Assembly: GCA_003225495.1 (NCBI GenBank)
Contig: QIAJ01000245.1
Coordinates: 1-42,786, forward strand
From: Acidobacteriota bacterium
GTDB lineage: Bacteria > Acidobacteriota > Terriglobia > Terriglobales > Acidobacteriaceae
DNA: 42,786 nucleotides
Reading direction: 5' to 3'
The position numbers and the translations under genes are program-made. The notes under the pieces are model-generated. The model ran no database searches and was not told the origin of the DNA. It saw only the letters and a list, made by a program, of their open reading frames with translations. Each line of letters starts with the position of its first letter. Within the stretch, counting starts at the first letter, position 1. This document shows positions 23,232-31,351 of the stretch, piece after piece.

Positions 23232-24260
23232 ATGCCCACAGCAACAGCAACCGCTGAAAAAACGGAAAAACAGCCGATGGCGGACGAAAAGACGGAACGC
23301 AAACCACAGCGTGCCCGAGTGGACGACAAGTTCAAGATTTTTTGTGGAACGGCAAATGAGCCGCTCTGTGATGAAGTGTGCAACTTCCTCGGGCTGACGC
23401 GCGGCCAGGCGATGTTGACGCGCTTTGCCGATGGCGAGGCGTATGTACAGATTCAAGAGAATGTGCGTGGGGCTGATGTCTTCGTCATGCAGCCGACTTG
23501 CCATCCGGTGGACATGCATCTGATGGAGTTGCTGCTGATGCTGGATGCGCTGAAGCGCGCTTCGGCGCGGCGTATTACGGCGGTGATTCCGTACTACGGC
23601 TATGCGCGCCAGGATCGCAAGGACAAGCCGCGGGTCCCGATTTCGTCGAAGCTGGTGGCGGACTTGCTGACCACGGCGGGTGCGCACCGGGCGTTGGTGA
23701 TCGATCCGCATACGGCGCAGTTGCAGGGGTTTTTCAATATTCCGGTTGACCATTTGTTCGCATCGCCGGTGCTGGTGGATTACTTCAAGAAGTTGAGCCT
23801 GCCGAACCTTACGGTGGTATCGCCGGACGCAGGCGGCGTGGAACGGGCGCGGTTTTTCGCAAAGAAGATGGACGCGGCGCTGGCGATTGTCGACAAACGG
23901 CGCGTGGAGATGAACGTCGCGGAAGTTATGCACGTCATAGGCGACGTCAACGGGCGGACTTGTCTGGTGATCGACGATTTGATCGACACGGCCGGGACGC
24001 TGGTCAAGACCGCGCAGGCGCTGCTCGATAACGGCGCGAGCGCGGTTTACGCGTGCTGCTCGCACCCGGTGCTGTCGGGGCCGGCTGTAGAGAACATTAT
24101 CAATTCGCCCCTCAGCGAAGTGGTGGTGACCAACACCATTCCACTGACGGAAGCGGCGAAGCAGGTCTCGAAGATCAAGGTGCTGACGATCGCGGGACTG
24201 ATTGGACGGGCGATTCAGTCCATTCATGAAGAGACTTCGGTCAGCAAATTGTTTCTATAG
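23232..24260 (+). CDS. prs: Ribose-phosphate pyrophosphokinase
   Basis: It makes PRPP from ribose 5-phosphate and ATP for nucleotide, His and Trp synthesis. Visible motifs are FKIFCGTANEPLCDEVCNFL, YGYARQDRKD (ATP-binding region), VVSPDAGGVERARFFAKK, and the PRPP loop CLVIDDLIDTAGTLVK. The 342-aa frame is about 25-30 residues longer than usual because of a Lys/Glu/Thr-rich N-terminal extension. An in-frame ATG at 23280 would trim 16 of these. Neither start has a clear ribosome site. It is followed 17 bases later by rplY and then pth, a common bacterial gene order (prs-rplY-pth). Confidence 0.92.
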   Translation: MPTATATAEKTEKQPMADEKTERKPQRARVDDKFKIFCGTANEPLCDEVCNFLGLTRGQAMLTRFADGEAYVQIQENVRGADVFVMQPTCHPVDMHLMELLLMLDALKRASARRITAVIPYYGYARQDRKDKPRVPISSKLVADLLTTAGAHRALVIDPHTAQLQGFFNIPVDHLFASPVLVDYFKKLSLPNLTVVSPDAGGVERARFFAKKMDAALAIVDKRRVEMNVAEVMHVIGDVNGRTCLVIDDLIDTAGTLVKTAQALLDNGASAVYACCSHPVLSGPAVENIINSPLSEVVVTNTIPLTEAAKQVSKIKVLTIAGLIGRAIQSIHEETSVSKLFL

Positions 24261-24277
24261 AAGGACGGAACGGAATT

Positions 24278-25003
24278 ATGGCGACTGCAACAGAAGTGAA
24301 CATCCTGGAAGCGCAGCAGCGCGAGCCGGGGAACAAGAATGCGGCGAGGCGGGTACGCGCGGCGGGAAAAGTTCCGGCAGTGGTGTACGGCGCCGGCAAA
24401 GGCACGGCAGTCGTCTCGGTCGATCCACGGCAGGTGCTGCGCATTCTAAAGTCGGAGAGCGGGCACAACACAATTTTCGATCTAGCGCTTGGCAGCGATC
24501 GCGAGAAGGCCATGATCGTGGATTGGCAGTTCGAGCCTATCAAGGGAAAACTGCTCCACATCGATCTGCTGCGTATTGCGATGGACAAGAAGTTGACCGT
24601 CACGGTGCCCATCCTCTTAAAGGGCGAACCCGAAGGCGTGAAGACGCAGGGCGGAATCCTTGAGCAGTTGCTACGCGAGGTGGAGTTGGAATGCTTGCCG
24701 GCCGACATTCCGAAGTCGATTGAGGTGGATGTCAGCCATCTAGTCTTCGGCGTCGACGTTCGAGTCAAGGATCTGGCGCATGGCGACAAGCTGAAGTTCC
24801 TGACCGATGAAGACCGCATGGTCGCACACATCACGACCGTGAAAGAAGAAGTGGTCGCGACGCCCGAAGCGGTGGCTGATGCTGCTGCGACTCCGGCTGA
24901 GCCTGAAGTCATCAAGAAGGGCAAGCAGGAAGCTGAGGGCGAAGAAGGCGAAGCGAAGCCTGAAGGCAAGGCTGAGAAGTCTGAGAAGAAGGAAAAGAAA
25001 TAG
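24278..25003 (+). CDS. rplY: 50S ribosomal protein L25 (CTC/TL5 long form)
   Basis: This is a 241-aa L25 of the long, two-domain type. The N-terminal 5S rRNA-binding domain (~1-95) has NAARRVRAAGKVPAVVYG and ends near HIDLLRI. The C-terminal TL5 beta domain (~96-190) contains VPILLKGEPEGVK and CLPADIPKSIEVDVSHL. The tail is Lys/Glu-rich low complexity. ATG 24278 is preceded by the weak AGGACGGAAC. It binds 5S rRNA in the large subunit. The operon context with prs and pth supports the call. Confidence 0.95.
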   Translation: MATATEVNILEAQQREPGNKNAARRVRAAGKVPAVVYGAGKGTAVVSVDPRQVLRILKSESGHNTIFDLALGSDREKAMIVDWQFEPIKGKLLHIDLLRIAMDKKLTVTVPILLKGEPEGVKTQGGILEQLLREVELECLPADIPKSIEVDVSHLVFGVDVRVKDLAHGDKLKFLTDEDRMVAHITTVKEEVVATPEAVADAAATPAEPEVIKKGKQEAEGEEGEAKPEGKAEKSEKKEKK

Positions 25004-25065
25004 AACGCTGCGAGCTTCGGGCCACGCGCTTCGAGCCAACAGCTAAAAGCGAACAGTGAGCGTGC

Positions 25066-25662
25066 GTGAAACTGATTATCGGTTTGGGAAATCCTGGAAT
25101 CGAGTATCAGTTCACGCCGCATAACCTCGGATTTTTGGCGATCGATCGGATCGCTAACAATCTTGGGGTGGAAGTCAGGAACCGCCAGTGCCGCGCGTTG
25201 ACTGCGCGCGCCGAGATTGCCGGACAGCCGGTGATTCTGGCCAAGCCGGAGACGTTCATGAATCTGAGCGGACTTTCGGTGCGGGAACTACTCGCGGAGT
25301 ATCAGGCCGACGCTACGCGGGACTTGATCGTAATCTACGACGAACTGGATTTTCCGCTGGGCACAATTCGCATCCGGCAGCGAGGCAGTTCGGCGGGACA
25401 TAACGGGATGGAGTCGATCCTAGGCGCTCTGGGAACGGATGAGTTCCTCCGGATTCGGTTGGGGATCGCGCCCGAACGCAACATCGAGGATACCGTTAAG
25501 TTTGTAGTGGCGCCGTTTCGCAAAGCGCAGTTGAAGGTTGTGGATGAAGTGCTCGACATGGCGGCGGAAGCTGTTGAGGTCATTCTGAAAGAAGGACCCG
25601 CGGCGGCCATGAACCGGTTCAATCGCAAGAACGAAACTGGCGAGGAACCGCAGGCAACGTAA
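25066..25662 (+). CDS. pth: Peptidyl-tRNA hydrolase
   Basis: This is a 198-aa enzyme that frees tRNA from peptidyl-tRNA released early from ribosomes. The N-terminal MKLIIGLGNPGIEYQFTPHN contains the catalytic Asn and the catalytic His (PHN). KPETFMNLSG, DELDFPLGTIRIRQRGSSAG and HNGMESI are the other standard motifs. The start is GTG 25066 with only a weak upstream GTGAG. It is 62 bases after rplY and 29 before rpsF. Confidence 0.95.
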   Translation: MKLIIGLGNPGIEYQFTPHNLGFLAIDRIANNLGVEVRNRQCRALTARAEIAGQPVILAKPETFMNLSGLSVRELLAEYQADATRDLIVIYDELDFPLGTIRIRQRGSSAGHNGMESILGALGTDEFLRIRLGIAPERNIEDTVKFVVAPFRKAQLKVVDEVLDMAAEAVEVILKEGPAAAMNRFNRKNETGEEPQAT

Positions 25663-25691
25663 GTCAGCGTTAGAGATTTTGGAGATCACGA

Positions 25692-26099
25692 ATGAATCGT
25701 ACTTATGAACTGATGTTCATTGTTCGGCCCGATATGGTCGAAGAGGACTTGAACAAGCTGGTTTCGACATTGGAGTCATCGGTCGCCTCCGGACACGGGA
25801 CCATGAAAAGCGAAGTCTGGGGCAAGCGCCGTCTCGCTTACAAGGTTGGAAAATTCAACGATGGAATTTTCGTCCTGCTGATTCTGGAAGGCACGGGCGC
25901 GATGGTACACGAACTGGAACGTCGGCTTCGCGTGACCGAACCGGTGATCAAGTTTCTTACTGTGCGCACCGACGAAGAATTGAAGCGGCTCGACAAGATC
26001 AAGAAGATCCGCGAATCGCGAAAGAAGGCTAGCGCTGCGCCGCCCCCGGCTCCGGTTGCACCGGAAGCGGGGACCGAACCGACTCCCGCAACGGTGTAG
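25692..26099 (+). CDS. rpsF: 30S ribosomal protein S6
   Basis: This is a 135-aa protein with the S6 ferredoxin-like fold: NRTYELMFIVRPDM at the start, GKRRLAYKV near residue 45, and FLTVRTDEELKRLDKIKKI. After ~100 residues it has a Pro/Ala/Lys tail, as in many Acidobacteriota. ATG 25692 is preceded by GGAGAT. S6 binds 16S rRNA as a heterodimer with S18, encoded 225 bases downstream. Confidence 0.95.
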   Translation: MNRTYELMFIVRPDMVEEDLNKLVSTLESSVASGHGTMKSEVWGKRRLAYKVGKFNDGIFVLLILEGTGAMVHELERRLRVTEPVIKFLTVRTDEELKRLDKIKKIRESRKKASAAPPPAPVAPEAGTEPTPATV

Positions 26100-26105
26100 C
26101 GGTGG

Positions 26106-26162
26106 CTGCCCCTGAAGGGGCAGGCAAAGGCCCCACTCTCGGCATCGCTGAAGCGATGCCCT
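26106..26162. repeat. Two GC-rich palindromes between rpsF and rpsR
   Basis: GCCCCTGAAGGGGC (26108-26121) and GGCATCGCTGAAGCGATGCC (26141-26160) are hairpin-forming. The second resembles the 'ggcacggctgaagccgtgcc' elements at 17371, 19406 and 34381. They could attenuate transcription between the two ribosomal genes. Confidence 0.55.
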
Positions 26163-26214
26163 GATACGAACCTGGGATACGAATCTGGGATACGAACCTG
26201 GGATACGAACCTGG
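26163..26214 (+). repeat. Tandem repeat, 4 x 13 bp
   Basis: Four consecutive copies of gatacgaacctgg; the second has a single c-to-t change. The array lies in the rpsF-rpsR gap, directly after the palindromes. It is too short, and lacks spacers, to be CRISPR. Confidence 0.85.
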
Positions 26215-26324
26215 GCGTAGGCGCTGATTATCAACGTGGCTTTGTCCGCAGGCTTTAGACGCCTTGGAGACAGACCTCAAAGACGCAGTCCTGCAAGGGA
26301 CGACAGAAAGTTTGAAGGAGCATT

Positions 26325-26678
26325 ATGGCAGACGAGACAAGAACACCGGCGGCGAGCAGCGAATCGCGTCCGGAGCGCAGCGGTGGGGATCGTCCCGACC
26401 GCGGTCCGCGTGGTCCGCGTCCGGGAGGACCGGGCGGTTCGCGCGAAGGCGGCCGCAAATATTTCCGGCGCAAGAAGGTTTGCAAGTTCTGCACGGAGAA
26501 AATCGAAGCCATCAACTACAAAGATGTGCGCCTGCTGGCAGGTTTCGTCGCGGAGAGCGGGAAGATCGTCCCGCGGCGACTGACCGGAGTCTGCACGCGG
26601 CACCAGCGCAGGTTGTCGGCGGCGATCAAGCAAGCCCGCAACATCGCGTTGCTGCCATTTGCAGGGCGCGCACAGTAA
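26325..26678 (+). CDS. rpsR: 30S ribosomal protein S18
   Basis: This is a 117-aa product; ATG 26325 is preceded by GAAGGAG. The S18 core starts around residue 45 ([17 protein letters not shown]) and has [36 protein letters not shown] and [12 protein letters not shown]. CxxC plus a later C-x2-H suggests the zinc-binding form. The first ~45 residues are a Gly/Arg/Pro-rich extension absent from the ~75-aa E. coli protein. It pairs with S6 on the 30S platform. Confidence 0.95.
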   Translation: MADETRTPAASSESRPERSGGDRPDRGPRGPRPGGPGGSREGGRKYFRRKKVCKFCTEKIEAINYKDVRLLAGFVAESGKIVPRRLTGVCTRHQRRLSAAIKQARNIALLPFAGRAQ

Positions 26679-26808
26679 ATCCAGACCGTCGCTGATCATA
26701 AGCCATTCGTCGATCGCCGAGAGCCTCGGGCATGGAGGCGGATCTTGACCGATCAAGACTTGTTTAACGACCAATGACCAACGACTAACGATCAGAACGG
26801 AGTCATTT

Positions 26809-27261
26809 ATGGAAGTCATTCTGAAAGAAGATGTGCCCAAGCTCGGCAACCGGGGCGATGTGCTTAAGGTGGCTGAAGGATATGGCCGCAATTTTCTGCT
26901 TCCGCGCAAGCTGGCAATCGAAGCGAATACTGCCAACAAAGCCGTGATCGAGCAGATGAAAGCCGCTGCGGTGCGCCGCTCTGCCAAGGAAAAGACTGAA
27001 GCCGAGTCGCTCGCCAAGCAGTTCGACGGGCTCGAAGTTTCATTCACCCGCAAGTCGGGAGAAAACGATCAGTTGTTCGGATCAGTGACCGCGGGCGACA
27101 TCGCGGACGCTCTGGAGAAAAAGAGTTTTCACATCGACCGCCGCAAGATTCAGCTGCACGAACCGCTGAAGACGATTGGAGAGTTCAGTATTCCGGTGAA
27201 GTTGCATCGGGATGTGGCTACTCATCTGAAAGTGGTCATCGGGAAGGAAGCGGGCGAGTAG
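26809..27261 (+). CDS. rplI: 50S ribosomal protein L9
   Basis: This is a 150-aa product of normal L9 length. The N-terminal rRNA-binding motif MEVILKEDVPKLGNRGDVLK and GYGRNFLLPRKLAIEA is followed by the long connecting helix and the C-terminal domain (DQLFGSVTAGDIADAL, FHIDRRKIQL). ATG 26809 follows CGGAGTC. It is last of the rpsF-rpsR-rplI run and converges on dinG. Confidence 0.96.
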   Translation: MEVILKEDVPKLGNRGDVLKVAEGYGRNFLLPRKLAIEANTANKAVIEQMKAAAVRRSAKEKTEAESLAKQFDGLEVSFTRKSGENDQLFGSVTAGDIADALEKKSFHIDRRKIQLHEPLKTIGEFSIPVKLHRDVATHLKVVIGKEAGE

Positions 27262-27274
27262 ATTTCCACGTAGG

Positions 27275-27315
27275 GCCGGGTGGTCGACCCGGCTCGACGG
27301 GTCAAGGACCCGTCG
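27275..27315. repeat. Paired palindromes at the rplI/dinG junction
   Basis: GCCGGGT/ACCCGGC (27275-27281, 27287-27293) and CGACGGGTC/GACCCGTCG (27295-27303, 27307-27315) are perfect stems. They could serve as a bidirectional terminator between convergent genes. The second stem includes the dinG stop codon. It continues into 'gccacatct', giving a unit closely matched inside ispE at 22552-22580. Confidence 0.6.
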
Positions 27316-29350
27316 CCACATCTGCATCTGCAATTCCAAAAAACTGCTCAACTTTTCTCAGGTCTGTTGTTCTGGTGTAGTTAGGTAAACTCTCCACAAA
27401 TACTTTTCCGTACTGCTTCTTTAGAATGCGATTGTCGAGCAACGCTAGCAGTCCGCGATCGTGCAGGGAACGGATCAGCCTGCCGAAGCCTTGTTTCAAG
27501 GTGATGACTGCGCTCGGGACCTGATAGTCGAAGAACGCGTTGCCGCCACTGGCGTCGATCGCTTTCACTCGTGCCGCCACCACTGGATCGCTCGGCACGG
27601 CAAACGGCAGGCGGTCAATGATCACGCAACTTAGCTGCTCGCCCTGCACGTCTACGCCTTGCCAGAAGGACGAGGTTCCAAACAACACCGCATTTGGCGT
27701 GATGCGAAACTCCTCGAGGAGGGCGGACTTTGGGGCGTCGCCCTGCTTCAGCATCGGGAAGTCGATGACACCCAATAGGCGATCGTAGATTTCGTTCATC
27801 TGTGCGTAGCTGGTGAAGAGCACGAAGGCGCGGCCGCGCGTGATCTCGAGCAGCCGCCGCACGCGATCGGAGGCCTGCGTGATGAATTGCGGCGTGCGCG
27901 GGTCGGGCAGGTCGGGTGGAACGTAAAAAATGACCTGGCTCTGATAGTCGAAATGTGATGGCACGATTGATTCGCGGGCATGGTCGAGGCCGAGTCGCTG
28001 GCGGATGTAGTCGAACCCGCCGCCGACGGCTAGCGTGGCCGAGGTCAGAACGGCTGTTTCCATCTTCGACCAAAGGCACTCACGCAGGATCGGGCCAACC
28101 TCGATGGGTGTGGCTTGCAGAAAGACATTGGTGCGACTCCGAGGGGCAATCTCGGACCCTCTTCGCGGCGGCGCTCCGCGAAATCCTCGGCGCTCGATCC
28201 AGAAGACAGTGTTTGGGTTCTCATCCTCCATCACGAAACTGAGTTGCACCTGCAACTGCTGCGCTCGGCGTGCGATGCTGAAGACTTGTTCCGGCTTTTG
28301 CGGCAGTTGCTCAAGTTCCGCGCCGATGCGGCGCAGGGACTGGTTGAGAGCGTCGTACTCTTCGCCATTCTCTTCGAGGAATTCTCGGCGACTGTCGAAG
28401 GAGAAGCGGCCTTGGCCGGCGGGCACGAGTGAGAAAAAGAGCTGCGAGCGTTCACGCAATGACGCAATCGCGCTCGAAATGCCGGGCGTGTAGGCCTTTT
28501 CGCGCTGCAGGAGAGCCTCGGTGTCGCGCGCGAGTTCTTCCATCCGCGTGTTGCTTACGGAAATGCCGAAGTAATTTCCCGCGACTTCTTCAAGTTCATG
28601 GGCTTCGTCGAAGATAACGACTCCGCAGTCGGGAAGAACTCCGGCGTCGGGAGCGTTCTCGGCGTCAAGTTTTATCGCGAGGTCGGCGAAAAAAAGATGG
28701 TGGTTGACAATGACGATGTCGCTCTCGGCAGCGCGGCGGCGCATTTCCGTGATGAAACACCGTTCGTACTCTTTGCATTTCTGGCCAAGACAAGTGTCGG
28801 CGCGGGCGTCCAGCTTGTGCCAGAGCGCGCTTGCTTCGGGCAGTTCGGCGAGTTCGGCTCGGTCGCCAGTGTGGGTTGTTTTCTCCCAGGCAGCGATGGC
28901 GCCGAATTGCTCGATTTCTTCCAGCCCGCTAAGGATCGGCTCGTTGGTCAGGTCGTAGAGTTTCTTGCGGCAAAGATAGTTATTGCGTCCTTTCATATAG
29001 CAGACGCTCAGTTTGCTGTCGGTGTCCCCGAAAAGCGCGCGTTCGAGGAAGGGTACGTCCTTGTTGAAGAGCTGTTCCTGGAGATTCTTGGTGCCGGTCG
29101 AAATAATCACGCGCTTGCCGGAGCGAATCACGGGCAGCAAGTAAGCGAGCGTTTTGCCGGTGCCGGTTCCGGCCTCGACGACGAGATGACGTTTCTCAGA
29201 AATGGCTTCTTCGTCAGATTGCGCCATCTGGAGTTGTCCGCGGCGGAACTCGTATGCCGGATGCGTTTTGGAGAGTAGGCCGCCGGGCGCAAAGAAGTGG
29301 TAGAGCGAAGATCCAGCAGCCGGAGAGACCGTTTGGGAGCGCGATGCCAC
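27302..29350 (-). CDS. dinG: DinG-family ATP-dependent DNA helicase
   Basis: This is a 682-aa superfamily 2 helicase of the XPD/DinG/YoaA type, unwinding DNA 5' to 3' during repair and at R-loops. Walker A is VVEAGTGTGKTLAYLLP (~58-74). Iron-sulfur Cys candidates are in NYLCRKK, CLGQKC and ERCF. The DEAH box is VIFDEAHELEE. C-terminal motifs include TSYAQMNEIYDRL, FGTSSFWQGVDVQGEQ, IDRLPFAVPSDP and QGFGRLIRS. The start is GTG 29350. A TATTAT -10 at 29360-29365 ends nine bases upstream and no Shine-Dalgarno is visible, so the mRNA may be leaderless. The last residues (VATGP) are encoded by a palindromic repeat that also makes the stop codon. Confidence 0.92.
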   Translation of the reverse strand: MASRSQTVSPAAGSSLYHFFAPGGLLSKTHPAYEFRRGQLQMAQSDEEAISEKRHLVVEAGTGTGKTLAYLLPVIRSGKRVIISTGTKNLQEQLFNKDVPFLERALFGDTDSKLSVCYMKGRNNYLCRKKLYDLTNEPILSGLEEIEQFGAIAAWEKTTHTGDRAELAELPEASALWHKLDARADTCLGQKCKEYERCFITEMRRRAAESDIVIVNHHLFFADLAIKLDAENAPDAGVLPDCGVVIFDEAHELEEVAGNYFGISVSNTRMEELARDTEALLQREKAYTPGISSAIASLRERSQLFFSLVPAGQGRFSFDSRREFLEENGEEYDALNQSLRRIGAELEQLPQKPEQVFSIARRAQQLQVQLSFVMEDENPNTVFWIERRGFRGAPPRRGSEIAPRSRTNVFLQATPIEVGPILRECLWSKMETAVLTSATLAVGGGFDYIRQRLGLDHARESIVPSHFDYQSQVIFYVPPDLPDPRTPQFITQASDRVRRLLEITRGRAFVLFTSYAQMNEIYDRLLGVIDFPMLKQGDAPKSALLEEFRITPNAVLFGTSSFWQGVDVQGEQLSCVIIDRLPFAVPSDPVVAARVKAIDASGGNAFFDYQVPSAVITLKQGFGRLIRSLHDRGLLALLDNRILKKQYGKVFVESLPNYTRTTDLRKVEQFFGIADADVATGP

Positions 29351-29379
29351 GGAGTCTCTATAATACTTGCTGACGCATA
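29351..29379. promoter_or_regulatory. Overlapping divergent -10 elements of dinG and der
   Basis: Only 29 bases separate the two start codons. TATAAT at 29359-29364 (plus) would start der transcription near 29371. On the other strand TATTAT at 29365-29360 would start dinG near its GTG. The two -10 boxes share almost the same bases, so transcription should be mutually exclusive at any moment. No -35 matches are clear. Confidence 0.5.
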
Positions 29380-30828
29380 ATGCCGAAATCCACTGTGCAA
29401 ACCGCTGTGCTCCCTTTGATCGCCATTGTTGGCCGCCCCAATGTGTGGAAATCCACGCTCTTCAACCGGCTGACAGGGTCGCGGCGGGCGATTGTGGGCG
29501 ACGAGCGGGGCATTACTCGCGATCGTCTCTATGGCATGGCGGAATGGCGAGGACGCGATTTTCGCGTCGTGGACACGGGCGGAATTATTCCGGACGACAA
29601 GGATTTCATTCCGTCGGAGATCTTTCGACAGGCGCGGGTGGCTTTCGAAGAGGCGGCTGCGATCGTGATGGTAGTTGATGCGCGCACTGAGATAGCTGCG
29701 CCGGATCGGGAGTTGGCTCGGCTGCTGCTCCGGACCGGGAAGCCTTTATTTTTAGCGGCGAATAAAGTGGACAGTGGCAAGCAGGATGGGATGACTGGCG
29801 ATTTTCACCGCTTGGGAATTCGGGATGTGTTTCCGGTTTCGGCGGAAAATGCTCGCGGGCTGGATGACTTGCTCGACGCTTTGCTGGCGGTGCTTCCGGA
29901 AGTGAAAGGCTTGAGTCCTGAGGTCACGGGGTTTGCAGAGGAGATCTCGGAAGAGAACTCGGAGGAGGGCGCCGTTGAGCCGGAGCCTCATGAGATCAAG
30001 GTGGCGATTATTGGGCATCCGAATGTTGGCAAGTCAACTTTGTTGAACCGGCTGACAGGGAGTGCGCGGGCGATTGTTTCGCCCATCCCGGGAACGACGC
30101 GCGATTCCGTAGACGAAGTCATCGAGCATAACGGACGCAAGATCCGGTTTATCGATACCGCTGGCATTCGACGCAAGGGCAAGACTCACCTTATGGCCGA
30201 GAAGCTCTCGGTTGTAATGGCGCGGAAGAATGCCGAAGACGCCGACATCGTGCTTTTCCTAGTGGATGCGACGGAGGGTGTCAGCGGGCTGGATGCATCG
30301 ATTGCTGGTTACGCTGATGAGAGCGGGCGGTCGGTGATTATCATCGTCAACAAATGGGACCTGGTGACAAGCGGCGAAAAGCGGGCAGTAAGCCAGTCGA
30401 AAGCGGCGCGTATTCAAGAGGCGAGGCGTCCGCAGGACCGAAAGTTGTACGAAGAACGGCTGCGCTACGGGTTGAAATTTTTGAGTTACGCGCCCGTGCT
30501 GTTTATCTCGGCCGAGAACGGCAAAGGGACGGAGCGGATTCTCCCGATGATCGAGGAAGTCGCGAAAGAGCGGCGCAAGCGCGTGACTACGGGCGAGATG
30601 AATCGCTTTCTGAAGACCGTTGATTTCGACCGCGCTTCGGTGCCGGTGAGTAAACGAGTGCGGATTTACTACATGACGCAGGCAGCGGTGGCGCCGCCGA
30701 TGTTTATTCTGTTTACGGATCGTCCCGTGAAGCTGCATTTTTCTTATCAGAGATTTCTGGAGAATCAGATTCGCGCGGCATTTGGATTTTTGGGGACGCC
30801 GATCTGGATTAAGAATCGGGCGCGGTAG
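29380..30828 (+). CDS. der: GTPase Der (EngA), with altered first P-loop
   Basis: This is a 482-aa double GTPase for 50S ribosome assembly. G domain 1 starts at ~13 and G domain 2 at ~203 (VAIIGHPNVGKSTLLNRLTG), followed by the KH-like C-terminal domain (VPVSKRVRIYYMTQAAVAPP, FILFTDRPVKLHFSY). Switch II DTGG/DTAG and NKVD/NKWD motifs are present in both. In domain 1 the P-loop reads GRPNVWKST: the invariant Gly is Trp 23 (tgg, 29446-29448). One base change, ggg to tgg, explains it. This would be expected to block GTP binding in domain 1. Sequencing error or true mutation cannot be separated here. Length and all else are normal. Confidence 0.93.
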   Translation: MPKSTVQTAVLPLIAIVGRPNVWKSTLFNRLTGSRRAIVGDERGITRDRLYGMAEWRGRDFRVVDTGGIIPDDKDFIPSEIFRQARVAFEEAAAIVMVVDARTEIAAPDRELARLLLRTGKPLFLAANKVDSGKQDGMTGDFHRLGIRDVFPVSAENARGLDDLLDALLAVLPEVKGLSPEVTGFAEEISEENSEEGAVEPEPHEIKVAIIGHPNVGKSTLLNRLTGSARAIVSPIPGTTRDSVDEVIEHNGRKIRFIDTAGIRRKGKTHLMAEKLSVVMARKNAEDADIVLFLVDATEGVSGLDASIAGYADESGRSVIIIVNKWDLVTSGEKRAVSQSKAARIQEARRPQDRKLYEERLRYGLKFLSYAPVLFISAENGKGTERILPMIEEVAKERRKRVTTGEMNRFLKTVDFDRASVPVSKRVRIYYMTQAAVAPPMFILFTDRPVKLHFSYQRFLENQIRAAFGFLGTPIWIKNRAR

Positions 30829-31243
30829 CGTTTGTGGTGATGATGGTTGCGAGCATCGTGGCGATCAGTTTTTCTTCCGTGCCGCGGATGGCAAAAGCAT
30901 CCGCTGCGACGACCGTCAGCACTTTACCTGCACGTTTAACTTGGGAACGTGCCACGAACCGTTCTCCCACTGCGGGCGACAGCAGATTTACTTTGAACTC
31001 GACACTGAGGACGTTGAACTTTTCTGAGGCGACACTCAATGCAGCATAGCCGCAGGCTGAGTCGAGAATGCTGGTGATGACTCCGGCGTGAAGAAAGCCG
31101 TTCTGCTGAGAAAGATCCGCGCGGAAAGGGACCGCGATTTCCACTGTGCCGGGAGTTACCGAGACGAGCATCGCGCCCAGCGTTGTCATGAATTGTTGTT
31201 GCGCGAAGCTCGCCTGAACCCTTTCGAAAACGTTCGCCGACAT
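30809..31243 (-). CDS. PaaI/YigI-type hotdog-fold thioesterase
   Basis: This is a 144-aa single-domain hotdog protein. Seen are NGFLHAGVITSILDSACGYA (the HxG...D active-site region of the PaaI group) and LSVEFKVNLLSPAVGERFVA. Such enzymes hydrolyse acyl- or phenylacetyl-CoA thioesters in the cytoplasm; the substrate is not predictable. The 3' end overlaps the end of der by 20 bases in convergent orientation. No strong ribosome site is seen before ATG 31243. Confidence 0.85.
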   Translation of the reverse strand: MSANVFERVQASFAQQQFMTTLGAMLVSVTPGTVEIAVPFRADLSQQNGFLHAGVITSILDSACGYAALSVASEKFNVLSVEFKVNLLSPAVGERFVARSQVKRAGKVLTVVAADAFAIRGTEEKLIATMLATIITTNATAPDS

Positions 31244-31351
31244 TGTCCGACTCCATGCGGTTCAGCTCTTTTACAGTCGGGCAGGGAAAAAAGCAAACCC
31301 ATGTGTTGCCGGATGTCTGAGACACGGAAAGCGGCGTCTCTACGTGTTGTT

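Noticed and set aside
23211..24227. 338-aa minus-strand frame
   Set aside because: Antisense of prs; His/Arg-rich translation typical of a mirror frame.
26163..26214. Possible CRISPR array
   Set aside because: Units are 13 bases, contiguous, with no spacers and no cas genes nearby; it is a simple tandem repeat.
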